Source: Toxotes chatareus (taxonomy: Eukaryota; Chordata; Actinopteri; Toxotidae). From it: DNA of 64,000 nt. The DNA lies in assembly GCA_016801885.1 (NCBI GenBank), contig CM028900.1, forward strand, positions 7,099,501 through 7,163,500. Direction: 5' to 3'. Each line of letters begins with the position of its first letter. Position 1 is the first letter of the stretch. This document shows positions 25,417-38,531 of this stretch, piece by piece. The position numbers and the translations under genes are program-made. The notes below the pieces were generated by a model that was not told where the DNA came from, ran no database searches, and worked only from the letters and a program-made list of their open reading frames with translations.

Positions 25417-27236
25417 AGCTTCTCTCTCACCCGCCACTTCCCCGCTCAGTAAAAGGGAGTGTGGAGAATTGCAGGGCCCCTCTCTCCTCTCTACGCTCTC
25501 ACACAGCCCAAATTAGACGGGTCACAGTGTTTTTCTGGCACCCGTTTAAATAATCATAGAGATGGATGTGTGTAGAGAGAGAAGGAGGAAGAAAGAGAGG
25601 TGAGGCGGGGGCAAGCCAAGGAAGTAGAATGGGGGTGTTAATCAAAAAGATGCAGATTGCTGCACAACAAATGATTTTTTTTCCAGACATAAGACCGTGG
25701 TGGGTGGAGACAAGGATGCTTGAGATGTTTGTGAGCCATGGTGCAGAACTTATCTCGCTAACGCAAGTGCAGGAGGGAAGACTCAAGTCGTAATAATTTC
25801 AACTGCAGCTTCTCAGGGAGAGGAGGTGAATGTCTGGGAGACAAATCAATTCCTTGTTCCAAGCTCACTGTTAATGTGATTTTGAGGGTTCATCTCCAGA
25901 TCCATCTCTGTAACTTGTAGTTTAGTGTCTGAAACATCGGCACAGAGTACATGAACAAGTGCTTATCCAGACCTCTTCAACTCTCATTTGCTCATACATT
26001 GCCCTCGGCAGATATACTGTACAGCAGGGGTGTTACATGCATTTTGTGGTGCACATTTCCCTACACTTCTGCAGTAGGCTGATGTAAAGTGCTCAGCGTC
26101 CTTTTGAAAGTTTATGTATCTATCAGGAGGTGCTGATATTAAGAACAAGGAATTGTATGATGGAAAACCCTGTTTTCTTTTCATGAGCTGCTGCCACAGG
26201 CCTGCTCTGGCTTAATAGCATGCTGGCTTTTGAAAATAATTCAGCTCAGCTTATTTTCTACTTGATTTACTCTGTGCAAGCCTTCCCTCATCAGGCCAGG
26301 GTTTTGATATTAAGCCAAAATAAATCAGTTTCCCTTTTCAGCGATATGTTGAGCCTGTACCAACAGCAAAAAGAAAACTTTAGAATACAGCCACAGGATT
26401 ACATCACAGCCAAACAATGTCTATTTTTACCCTGCGTTAAGTTTTTCTTACTTCCAGGAATTTCCAAAACAGGAGAAATCTAAAAGATTGAGCACGGTGC
26501 TGCAAAAAAAAAAATTGAATAAAACTGCAGTCATAAAAGCAGGGTCAAAACAGGGATGGAACATTGTCCAGGGGTGTTTGGAATTTAGATCTAGGAGGGT
26601 TAGGAGTACTTCCACGTTTCTGTCGCAGAAGTTTTTCTCTGATATATACACTAAGGAAAAAATAACAAAAAAGAACTTGAAATATATTTGTATTTATACT
26701 GAGTTGGATTGAGTTATAGCTTACATCAATCCTATATGATGATGTAAAACTGTAAAAACCCTCTCAGTAAGTGCTAACACTGAAAGTTTTAAGGTTTGTT
26801 TTATAGTTTTATAAAGAAGACAGTTCATGAATAATTCACAAAAACAAGTAAATACGCAGAAGTAAACACAATATGTCATTACAAGGATGTTTTCATCCAG
26901 TGGACATGATGTATACATGAGCCAAGCAACAGACAGATGCATGCTTGATGATATCTGCCCAAGCTGAATGGTGTTAAAGATGAAAGACTGTCACACTACT
27001 GGGAGTATTGCATGTAGGAGACTCTGAATGAAAGGTCACTGACATGATGTTCAGGTGCTGCCCTGAATCGCTTGTAGATAAAATAAAGTCATGTTTACAG
27101 TGTGTGTCTGTGGGTGTGAATGTGAATGTGTGCACAAGCTTGCTTGACTTCCCCACATTGATACCAGATGGCCCTTCCCATCATGGCCAATGGAGGAATT
27201 CAGCTGGCAGGACCCCTTCTTGTTCATGGTCAATGT

Positions 27237-27262
27237 GTGTGTAAGTTTGTGTGTCTGTGTGT

Positions 27263-27298
<36 letters not shown>

Positions 27299-27336
27299 GT
27301 GTGTGTACGTGTGAGTTTGTGTGAGTTTGTGTGTGT
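27237..27336 (+). repeat. long imperfect (TG)n microsatellite
   Basis: About 100 bases of TG with CTG, CG and GTTTG interruptions, able in principle to form Z-DNA. Several low-complexity His/Thr-rich frames arise from it. Confidence 0.95.
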
Positions 27337-28799
27337 GTCCCTCTCCGTACCCCTCCTCTCCTACCACACACTGACCTATTTGTATTCTGGGCAGAGCAGA
27401 TGAGGCTCCAGGCCTGCTGCCCTGCTCCCCTCTAGCCTGTCCCCCCGGGAGGGCATCTGTGGGTCTGCACTGGGCAGATAGGGCAGACCCATCATGGCAG
27501 CACATTAAAGACCACCTCACTGGTCCACAGAGAGGGGATGTGTTTGGATTTGGGTGTGTGGGCCTCTGTGTTTGGCCTGCTGAGATGTCTCTCCTTCCAT
27601 ATCTTTGTCTTAAGCAGTTTTGCTTCTTTGTCTGACCATAATTCTGATGACAAAATAAATCATTTGACTCCAGTGTGAATCTAAAAAAGCAGCCTGGCCA
27701 ACCACAGGTGATGGATTGTAGCCTACTACTGTAGCTTTCTACCAATAAATGTGAATGGCAACGGTCTGAAATTTGCTGAACAGATGATCAAATTCAGACT
27801 AAAATTCTCCATTAGTTCAGATAAAGTAAACTTCAATCACTGGTTTCTAAATATTACTATCCCTGGGAAGACAATGATGATGTGCAATGATATATTGGCT
27901 TCCTGACATCCAATGACTGTGCAGCATTTCCTCTACATTCTTCTGTCTTGTATCTTGCTAGCTCAGCGACAGAATTATCGCTTGGTGTTGTGTGGTTAAC
28001 AAAGTTAAAACAAGAAAAAATATTTGTATTGAACAAAATATGTACAAAATTTTGGAAGTCCTGAGTACTTCTTTTAAAGCACAGTTTCTGAATATGGGCT
28101 GTGTGTATTTCTTTGTGGACTTATTATTTTGATACTTTCACAGCATCTACATAGTCCTGCTTCATAATCAATAAAGACAGAGAAATCTCACATTCTACAA
28201 TATGGGACCTTCAGTAGTAGCTCACTATTGTCAGAAATCCATGACAATAATTCACTGAATGGTAACACATCTACTGCAACTGAGGGCTTTTCTGCAACGA
28301 AGGAAGATTTAAAAGCCAATGGAAGTTGCTGAGACTCTCCAGCTCACACTGATTAGTCACTCAGAAGAGACAGTCTCCATCTTCCCTGAGACGATGTGTG
28401 GTCAGCCCATATGTGTTTGTGTGAGTGTGTGCTTCAACTCAAACTTCGATAGGCTCATTTAGAATCTACCAAGCATCTCTGATGGACCCCTATTTTTAAC
28501 CCCCACCTCCACTCCAGATCCATTCACCTGCAAACATTATCTGTTGAGTTACAGTTACACACATACACCCAGAAACACACACACACACAAAAGTATGTGT
28601 GTGTGGAAGTAGAAACACACAAGCATGCTTACACACAGACAGAGGGTGCCGAGCCATAAAGGAATGCAGAGCGGTATAATCACAGCATCATCAGCTCTGT
28701 CCTCTGAGAGAGCGAGCCAATAATGCCCCTCTAATTGAATAACTTATCCACAGCTATTTCCCAGGAGGCCGAGCTGCAAGGCACAGTCGCTAAGAGAGG

Positions 28800-28814
28800 G
28801 GGGCAGATGGCGCT
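28800..28814 (+). promoter_or_regulatory. CTCF-like motif
   Basis: GGGGCAGATGGCGCT agrees with the CTCF core CCASCAGRKGGCRSY at 12 of 15 positions. All positions from the fourth on match and only the first three differ. It sits in a unique stretch (28640-28860) that also has a homeodomain-type TAATTG at about 28733. Confidence 0.35.
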
Positions 28815-31366
28815 GAACAGAGAGAACAGCATCCTCCAAGTACCACAATGAAAGGTGGAGTTAGAAAAACACACATAATCACTCAGTATAGTACAGCCTC
28901 AAAGGCAGCAAATATTTTTTTTGTCCTTTTAATTTAATATTTCCAAATAAAGCAACATAAATAACACACTTCAAATCAGAACTCCTGTTTCTTATTAATA
29001 ACAAGCTCTGAAACTCCTCTTTCTATTAAAGCACATAGCTCAGTCTTTGTTTCCTTTTTTTCTTTCAGCACTGTTGAATCTCACTGTGTATGCCGATGAG
29101 AGCAGGGCTCCTCTCTTCTGTGAGGCTGAAAAGCCTGCTATACCCCCTGAGCCTGAGGGTGAGGATAATTCCCCTTAAGACCCCCCAAATTCTGGCTCCT
29201 GGTTCTGTCACCCTTGGGCTCACTACAGGGGGTAACTATACATTCTGTTTCCTTTTCTCTCATCAGACAACATACCGCCCTGGGAGAGAACACACACAGT
29301 GTACATAATACCCTCCGAGTAAGCATTGCTGTGTTTCAATCATTACATCCCTCTGATACTCAGCCGCTGTGGGAAGAAAATGTATCTCCAGACTGATGGG
29401 AAGAGTACTGGCTGCTCATACAGTACTATAACCTAACAGCATGTACAGCAAAGCAGAGCTCAGAAGAAACAATGCCACATGCCAACACCTCATGGTACCA
29501 GTTTGATTGAACGGCGATCTCGAGTCCTAATGATTCAGTATGTTTTTGTTTTTTTGTTTTTTTTTGTCTGGTTAACTAGCGGAGCTCCTCTCTGGTGAGC
29601 TGTGCCTCATCAACACACATGACATCTACCCAGGTCAATACCTTTATGCCCACAAGCATAGTTGAAGTCAATGGAATTTTTATTAGGAAACAATAATGGG
29701 AGGGGGAGTATGAGGTGGAGAAAGAGAGAAAGCGAGGTGTAGGGAGAGGTAGTACATTGATTTACCCTTCATAGTTCGTTGCACTACATTTACCCAGCAG
29801 AGTGCTCAAATTAGTGCCCTGCAGCTCTCTCCCAATTAGTTTCCACAGAGACGAGGTGTAAAGCCAGTCACTGGCCTCATTACCCCCCCCCACCACCACC
29901 CACTCCACTCCCTCTCTTCGAGTCAGCCAGCCTCCAACTCTCTCTTTTTCAGTTTTCCCCTCTCTCTCCACTTCAGCCTCTCTCATCACCTCCACTTTTT
30001 TCCATTTCAGCCATCGCTAGCCTTTATTTGTGCTTTCTCTGTCTGTCGCTCCATTTCAACATTTGTGCATTTCCCCCTGTTTTAAGTGCAGAGCAGACTG
30101 AGGAGAGTGCATTAATCTCCAGGAACATGAAGTGGGGTTGGCTGCCAGAGACTCAACTACCTGATAAAGAATAGGAGATGTTTCTCTTTTGTCTCTGTGA
30201 CTCCGCGGAGCTCTGTAGTTCAGCACAGTCAAGGATATTGTATGAATCTACGTTATTGTATGAAAAAAACTAATACAATAGAGAATTCCTTCCAGCATTT
30301 CTTCTAATTACATTCAGACCTTTACTGAGAGAAGTATTTCAACATATATTAATTGTGACGTGGTCAACAATGAGGCATTTAAATGGTTTTATTAAGTTAA
30401 TAGATTTGTTGTTCGAGCTGTTCACTGCCTCGTTTTTTTTCTCATATTTCCAACAATAGGATCACACTCTTACATTCTGACAGTGTCTTACTGACTACTC
30501 AAAGTTTCTGCTGAAGTTTGAACATCTGTAGGTAGCATTCTTGTTGTCTGTTCCAAGGCTGAATTGTAAACCAGGTAAAGCAGGCAATTGCAATTGAACA
30601 GAAGATTTTAGAATCAGAATCAGAAAAAACTCTGTTTTATCTTTTATTTTACCCTAAACCTGAGACTCTGTTCTGTGCATATTTTTATTTTTTCTATTTA
30701 TATTCTGCTCAAATGCAGTAATATTGCTAAATAAGGACACTCATGGATCATGGATCATTCTCATTTTGCGTAATTACTGATAGCTGTCACACAACAGTTA
30801 TTTCTTTGAATCTACAAATGCAGAGCAGTTTAATTGTTAGAAAAAAAAGACTGTACATGGACACTATTTGTTCCACTGTGAGGATTTTTGGGGGCTTTAT
30901 ATAGGGCGTACATTTTTCACAAAGAGTAGATGTAGTGTATACATTAAATAGGGTGTGATTTCTGACAGAGGCACAGCCGGGGGTGGGTAGTGTTGCAAAA
31001 CAGGAGTACTGGTTGGTCACTGGGGATCTGAGGTAAATAATACTCAAGCTGCTGAGTGTTGTCCTCCATGTACACTCTGAACCTAATAGGTGCTTTAAGG
31101 CAACAAGATACATATAAAATACAGAGATAGTGTGATGAACTTGGGGGCCACTGAGACCCAGCAGCTCAATTTTGCCCTGAGGCCCCCTAGTGGGTTAATC
31201 CATCGCTGGTCTGTTCCACCAAGGCGGATATCATTGCTCACCCAACATTTAAACTATATAATTTTTTTTTTTTTTCCTAAGAAAGGTTGGCTTAAAAGGG
31301 GCTTGATAATACTGCAAATATTTTTTCATTCAGTGCCTCTTACTTAAATCTTATGTATTTTTCAGT

Positions 31367-31986
31367 CACACAGTGTTAGGAGGGGGAGCAAGGACTAGCA
31401 ACCAAACGCAAAAAACCCTCAAGACAGGCTAGGAGTAACTTAAAGTCTTTTAATGAACCAAAAATCACTGGAAGTGTCCAGGGCCAGGGAACAAAAGTCA
31501 AACAACCAAAAATCATCCACACAGGAGAAAAATACTTAGAGACCAAACCAAACGAAAATACAAAACGTTCTTACTTGCAAACAGAGGAAACCAAGGTAAG
31601 TCCATGAGGTGGGGAAAAAAATGCAAGACACAGGTATGGGAACGATCACGGGGAAAACACACACTCAGGCAAGGAAACAGACTAGGACACGGAACACAGA
31701 CGAACCAACAAGAACACAGGCAAATAACAAGACTTAAATACACCAATGGGCGACAGGTGAAACCAATTAGGGCGGGGCAGACAATCACAAAAGGAGGGAA
31801 ACAAGACAAAGACAGGAAGTAGAACAAGACAAGATACACAAGGGCCATGATTTCAAAATAAAACAGGAACAGTGAACAAAACTTAACAAACTAAACAAGA
31901 ATCTGAAAAGGTCCAAATGTCCACAAAAGAGATCCAAACAACACAAAAGGGTTCAAAGCACAGCCCCCTTAGGGGCTAGTCATGGC
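31367..31986 (-). mobile_element. LTR-like interspersed element (possible solo LTR)
   Basis: About 620 bases of a repeat type common in teleosts, read on the minus strand. It has a TATTTAAG box at 31740-31733 and an ATTAAA poly(A)-like signal at 31454-31449 about 280 bases on. It also has the GATTGTCTGCCCCGCCCTAA block that I recognise from dispersed fish copies. The class II promoter plus poly(A) layout suggests a solo LTR, but I could not define an exact target duplication and no internal coding region is present. Confidence 0.5.
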
Positions 31987-31994
31987 ACACAGCT

Positions 31995-32195
31995 CAAATG
32001 ATGGCAATGTCTGTCAGTCCACCACAGACTGACATATTTCAATTTCAGTGACTATTGGATGGATTGCTGTGAAATTTGTCTGAACATTCCTGATCATCAG
32101 AGGATGAAGCCTACTGACACCACTGGTGATGGTAATGTTTGGTTTTGAGTGAAATCTCAAAGCTATTGGATAATTTTGATAGATTGATAGATAGT
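31995..32195 (+). mobile_element. teleost interspersed repeat fragment
   Basis: GGATGGATTGCTGTGAAATT, then CCTGATCATCAGAGGATGAA and ACTGGTGATGG, belongs to a widespread perciform-type repeat with the recurring text 'gatggattg...aaat...gaggatgaa'. It directly abuts the LTR-like element. The ends are blurred, so the coordinates are approximate. Confidence 0.6.
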
Positions 32196-35021
32196 TTTTG
32201 ATATCCCATACCTAAAAATACCTTGTGTTTTGAGGAAATGAACATCTTATTAGTTTGGTGTATCACCAGGCCCAAATACATGTTGTTTAGAGGCTGCATT
32301 GTTATCTCATCTTATTCATTGAAAAGTGGAGAGTAGCAAAACATTTTTATATGAAAATAAAGCGGGTTATTTTCGTCTAAAAATAGATTCAATTTTCTCA
32401 CAAACACAATGTACGAGTACTCTTGGTGATATATCCTTGGCTTTGGAACAGACAATTTTTGCCTGCACAAAAGCAAAAACACCTTTCTCTCCCCGATCGC
32501 AACCCCAGCAGTTTCTCCTCAGTTCCCTCCCTCTGTCCTTCCCTCCCCCTGTGTAAAAACCCAGAGAGAATCTGGGTGAGGTGTCAGGCCAATGTACTGC
32601 TTGCAAACAAAAGCCGCCCTGTCCACCCCAGACCCAGATGTTCCTTATTGATCCCCCTGTGGATTTGGCTGAATGTAACCGCTCTCTCTCTCTCTCTCAT
32701 TTGCACGCTCACACTATATGCATATGTGTTACTCTGTGCTTATACGTATGGTCATGCATGTCCAGTCATGCATGTTAAGTGAAAACTGGTAGTTCTGTTG
32801 AAGTTCATACTGCAACAACTAGCAGTTTGGGCTTCTATTTCTCACTCTGTCACTCTCACTCACTCTCCTTCCTGTCCATGATCTGGTCCTCGAGAGCCCC
32901 TCTTGGCTTTCTCTGGTTAATAATGTAGCATGCCTCACTGTCTGATGTTGCTTTGGGTTGCTGTGACACCACAGAGAGGCTGTCTACCTTTCTGGGAGAC
33001 GCTGCAACTGGTTGCCAAGGAGTTGGTTTCAGGGAGGAGGCGAGGGAGGAGGGGCAGTGTAAAGTAGAGGTCTGGCACAGACAGAGCAAGAGAAAACAGT
33101 AATGACAAAGAGAGTGAGAGGAAACAGACTGGGAGTGAGAGGGGCAGAAAAAGAGTAAAAGAGAAAAAGCATACGAGTTGAAAAAACAAAAAAAGGCAGA
33201 CTGAGCCGCCCAGCTCCATCTCACACTCAACCGTTGCTCATCACACTGCGCAAATCTTGTTCATAACGATAAAAAACAGACAAAGCAGGTGGAATACTTA
33301 TGAAAGCAGGTTTGGCATGAGACATACAGCACAGGAATGTTGGTAGTGTTTGTCAAATGTCCTTTGGTGTAATGTAGGTGGTACTGTGAAGTTGTAGGTT
33401 CATTGTGTGGATTACACAGATGATACAAAAATGTGACTGAGTTAACCAGGTCGGGTAAAATGTCCCCTGAATTCCCAAAAGAGAGATTTAATTTTCATTT
33501 TAATTTTCTTTGTAAAAGGTTATGTTTTTACATAAGAAAAGGAATACCATGAAGTATTAAGATGCGTAGTCTCTAGACTGCACTGTGGGTGGAACATGTC
33601 ATTCACAGGCTCCACAGTGCATATTTATGTCATTACAAGCATAGACATGGTTCCTGAAGGAATTGATGGATTGAGCTGCTTGTCAGTGTTTCGGTTAAAG
33701 GTATTTCCCTACAACCACTAGGTTTATGGCCGTGTACACTCACATATTCACGTACACAGATACACCGTAACTGCATGATATGTATGTAAAAGCTGACTCT
33801 ACGCCTTCAAGCCTTAGCACAATATTTTTGCGGTAGTTAATCTGATTCTGTAGCAAGGGTAACGCAGGCAGGGTTGTGTCAGAGATGTCTCTTTTTACCA
33901 GTGAGCTGCTCCTACATCAATGAGATTGTCTTTATCTGCCTGCTTGCAGCTTGGGCTCAGATTCTGCCCTCTATATACGGGCGCTGGGTCGTGGGAGGCA
34001 TGTGGGCGAAGGTGCGTGGCATCCGGCCTAATGCACAGCCTGAAGAGAAATACTAACACTTCATATTCACTGTGACTTCAACACCGCCACAGTTGAGGCT
34101 CTCACATTTGGATCGAGATTTTCAGTGAATGAGTCACAGGTTTGAAAGATATTCCATGGGACATGGTCTTCTAATTTAGTTGTGGTGTGAAATGAAAATA
34201 GTCAAATGAAAACCGATTGCAGGCTTCCATGTTTTGTTGTCAGCTGCACAAGAGAATGCTGCACTGGGTGTTATCTATCTGAATATAAAAACGCAGTTTA
34301 TAAAAGTCTTGCCACAAAGTGCTCCTCCTCAGACCCCAGGGCTGCCTTATGTTTGACTCAGGATATTCCCCGCTGTACCACATTCCACTGTTGTTCCGTT
34401 ATTCTGGACTGGGTCCCTGCCTCTTCCTGCCAAAACGCTCCCATAAACACACATCCAACCCTGAAGTCCTCACTCTGCAGGGGGCATTCCAGAAGTGTTA
34501 GTTTTCTGAGCCTTCCATGTTCAAAGACACACACACACATACAGTACATGCAGACACACTGTGCCGTTACCCTTGCCCTAAAAACAGATATGCAACAGGA
34601 ATTATATTCTACTGTAAATCAGAATGTGTTCAGTTGATATACTTTTCTGCAGCCTAATACCAGTAACACCTAATGCTATGTAGCTAGAGACCCGCATGTT
34701 TTTTGCTTGGTGACACATTCTCACTTCCCTTAAGAGGAGATCTTTTTTTGTCTCACAAAGTATTGAAGAAACTGACCAACAAAGGATTCTATAACACCGC
34801 CTTTGCCAACAGCTGTTGCTTCACCTCTTGCTTGACTTCATAAATGAAACATGTTTCCTCGACTCAGTTCAGTTACAGAGTACAGAACTTCTATTGAGAA
34901 CATTTGTGCGATGGCTTTTGACTCTTTTCTACCATAATATCATAATGGGGAACTATTGTGTTGTAACATTTCTTCACTTCATGTTACTGCCTCGTGTTTC
35001 TTGGCTGTTTTACCCTGTCAA

Positions 35022-35048
35022 CTCCCATTACCCATGAGGTAATGGGAG
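35022..35048. repeat. perfect inverted repeat, 11-bp arms, 5-base loop
   Basis: CTCCCATTACC at 35022-35032 and GGTAATGGGAG at 35038-35048 are exact reverse complements around CATGA. The arms contain ATTA/TAAT cores like those bound by homeodomain dimers. It is neither low complexity nor part of a recognised transposon. Confidence 0.75.
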
Positions 35049-35892
35049 GTGCCCCAGCACTTGTTGCTTGGCCCTATCAGTAGTACACATTTGAGACACT
35101 TGGTGTCTCTTATCAGTCCAGACAGCGAGAATAATTTCAATCCTTACCGTGCTGTTTAGATTAATTTATATTCTCATTTGATGCCTGTGTTGATATTTAG
35201 GAGTCAGTGACACCTCAGTCTCTGTGTTTCAGTTTACAAACTGAAATAAACTGGTATTACAAAGAAAGTAATTCTGTAAAACTCCTGCTGTGCAAAAGTT
35301 TTAACCCATAGACCATGTTAGCACTTTCTCCTTCAAATCTGTACAGGAGCAAGAGCACACACGGTGGTCAGTGTGTGTTCACACAAACTCTTGAGGTTTT
35401 CACGAGTGAACTCCACACATCAATTATTCAGTTCGATCACCAAGCCTCCTTGCTGTCTCCATCTTACTCTTCATTCTTGCTGTAGACGGACCTGCTCTGC
35501 CATACAAGCAGGCACAATCGGGGGGCGGGGGTGGGGGGTTAGCCCTGTATATAGCCTGACTGGAGCCAGAAGAAGAGGGCTGGAACAGGAGTATTCATTA
35601 AAGTCTCCCCATGAGCACAGGGATAGGAGAGGATAACAAGACCCAAGGGTGGCTGGTGTGGGTCCTCACTCCTCAAGAACCATAAATGTATTCCCCTTCA
35701 TCCAGACAAATCCACAGTCTACTGTGTCAGCAAAAATATATACACACTTACACACACATAAATACACATACACACACATCCACCTTTGCTGGAACATGGA
35801 CTCTTCACTTTTTGTTTTACCTTGTACTTTGTCCACAACTTGAAAATTTGGGTAAGGAAAATTTCACAACATGGGTCTCGTGTTTTTTTTTT

Positions 35893-35923
35893 TGTTTGTT
35901 TGTTTGTTTGTTTGTTTGTTTTT
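35893..35923 (+). repeat. (GTTT)n microsatellite
   Basis: About seven GTTT units following a poly-T run. Confidence 0.9.
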
Positions 35924-38472
35924 GTGGCCACTAGTCTGATTGGTTGTACAGTTGTATTTTACTCAACAACTTGACTGATGAGATAAGCCCAAGAAAAAGA
36001 GTCCTGGTGGATGAACATTGTTGCCAATAGACAGAGCCAAGCTTGCTCTTTCCCGTTTCCATAGGCTAAGCTAAATGGCTGCTACATATTCATTGTACAG
36101 ACATGAGACTGGTATGAATTTTCTTGTTTAATTTGGGGAAAGAAAGAAAAGCATATTTCCTAGAATGTCTTTTTCTTAAATAATTTTAACTGCAAAACAT
36201 GAACAAGGCAACTAAACAAACAAAAAAAATACAGCACTCAATACATCCAACTCACTCAGACAATTTGAGTCCGTAATAGGGTTTTCATCCAGGCTTTGTC
36301 TATTGGCTATCCAATAACTCTCACCTCCATGTATTGAGCAGAGGTGCAGAGAAGCATTTAAAAGAGCCATAACTAACTGAATGACTCCTGGGGGAAGTTG
36401 CTCTGACTGACGTATGTGTCTCTGGGGTCTCTGAGATCTAACTGCACAGGGCTGTTGTTCTCCCTTGTCTGCCTGCCAGGCCTGTTGGGCCCCATACCGC
36501 GGCTTTCCAGAAAGACCCCCAAGCGATGCTGCATTCAGCCAGGCTGAGCAGTAAGCTGAAATTAAAGCTGTTTCACTGCGGTTAGTTAAATAGTTGGACA
36601 GTGAGAGCATGGGGTGGCCCCGAGTCAAGGCTAAGGCTGTCTGGGCTAGTGAGTGGAAATCTCAAAAAAGAAAAAAAAGAAAAAGAAAAAAAAAGTTTGG
36701 GGAGGGGAGAGGGGAACATGCAAAATAAAGGATTAGAGGAAACTCTCACAGTGACCTGGTTAGAAGGTTTCTGGGACTTTGCTGTGGGTGTATTCTGTAG
36801 TACTGCAAATCTGTTAAGTTTACTGTCACTGCTCCTTTGCGTGCTGGTATAACTGCACATTGGAAAGGAATGCATTACATAAGATGATAAGATATTCACT
36901 GAGCAGGACATACACAGAGGCAGTGCTAGCATGCTCAGTGGTCATCGAAAAGTGAGGAGAGGAGAGGAGACTGAAAATAGTTACGTTGCCAAAGAAATAT
37001 AACTTTAGTCCTATGTACTTCAGCTCTTATATAAAAACAAATCAGCATTCGTCATCCAAAATGTGTAATAGTTGCTTAATCTTTTCCAGTAGCTCTATAA
37101 TTAGTTGGTAGTAATACAACTGAAAATGCTGATCATGTGGTTGTCTGAGTGTTAGACGGCCTGAGCCTGGACTTCAGCGACAGCATTGGAAATGTTTATT
37201 GAATTATATAACTGTTTGGCCTAAATCTTAGCTAAGGAGCAAGGGGTGGATCTACGAGGTCCGCGTACCCCCCATGACTTGCTAGGTTTTTACCACCAAG
37301 TCCAGCCCACATTCTTCTGCTCACTGCATTTTGAGGAAATCTGTGCACTTTTCATGGGCCCGTGCTCTGAAAAGGGCTCAATACAAAAATGATTCAAACC
37401 ACATCGAATTTGTCAGCAGCAAGTTTCCTGACAGATGGTTTCATCGCTGGGCCCCTGGTCTCTCATCCAGATCACTGAACACACACTGAAAACATCATGC
37501 ACGGTCATAATCGCAATATTACTTTTGCTTTTATTTTCTATTTTTATGCATGTTGGATCCAGTACAAGAGAACCATTTTTCCTAATGTTTCCATGTTACA
37601 TTGGATTGGCCATACATATTGACTGGAATGGTGGAGAATAAATTCCTCAGCCAAGTTCCTTCAAATCCACAGGGGTTCATGCAGCGTATGGATCAGCCTT
37701 CCAAGAGGAACAGGAGCCAAGACATCTGTGTGACTAGCAGGGACTGATCCCCTCTACCAGAACACTGGGAATAGGAGAACCAGGATTATCTGGTCACATT
37801 GCATATCATGGGCATATATTCTCTGCACAGTATTACATGTCCTGCCTCAGTGCTATCCATAAAGTGCTCTGTGTCAAATTCATAATGCAATTTGACTAAT
37901 GCAACCCAATTAGCATGTTCTGTTAGATGTGCACACATTTGTGAGGTGGAACTCTTTTGTGGACAAGCATTTATAATCATATCTGAAAACTGTGTAGCAA
38001 GGGAAACTCTCCATGACAATGTATGTTTTCCTACACTAATCTATTCTGTGTGGAGGTTTTCATTATCCACTATCCACCGTGTTCCTGTTCAGTGGAGTCT
38101 CTGTGCCCAGTTAAGAGTCCCACTAGCCTGAGGGTAAGAGGATGTTGATGGGGATGACGGGAGAGCAGGGTTTCACTGTTTCACTGCATTATGTTTTACA
38201 CTTGCAATAACGCTGTAAAAATAGAAGATTATTTCATCACTCCATGATTATGATATCCGCCATGCTTGTAATTTGACTTCGTATGGTGAGTAAATCAAAG
38301 ATTTTTTGCGATGGTGCATGTCTATTGGGAGGTACAGTAAATTCAGCTAGAAACTATGACATCAAGCAGTACTGTGTTATTGATTTAGAGCTACACAGAT
38401 ATTTGTCAGTAGACATGGAGGTTTCATTTGATATATTTGTATGAGGAACATGTACAGTGTACAGTATAGTGT

Positions 38473-38475
<3 letters not shown>

Positions 38476-38531
<56 letters not shown>
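38476..38531 (+). repeat. compound (TG)n(TA)n microsatellite
   Basis: About sixteen TG units run directly into about twelve TA units. This is alternating purine-pyrimidine DNA prone to Z-form and cruciform structure. Confidence 0.95.

Larger units (their letters stand above)
19593..31366. other. non-coding region, no gene recognised
   Basis: No coding exon supported. Apart from the repeats listed separately there is a poly-T run (about 20440-20456) and an AT-rich 11-bp-arm hairpin (23044-23080). A GAATCAGAATCAG motif near 30612-30624 resembles a retroposon tail. Balanced, unique stretches that might be conserved elements occur around 19780-19960, 27360-27530 and 28640-28860. Confidence 0.6.

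Noticed and set aside
24974..25516. 180-aa plus-strand open frame
   Set aside because: The frame is Ser/Pro/Leu-rich, derived from pyrimidine-rich DNA and an embedded (GT)n. It has no recognisable domain, and other frames over the same DNA are also open.
27230..27745. 171-aa minus-strand open frame
   Set aside because: Its last third is His/Thr repeat from the (TG)n microsatellite; the rest matches no family.
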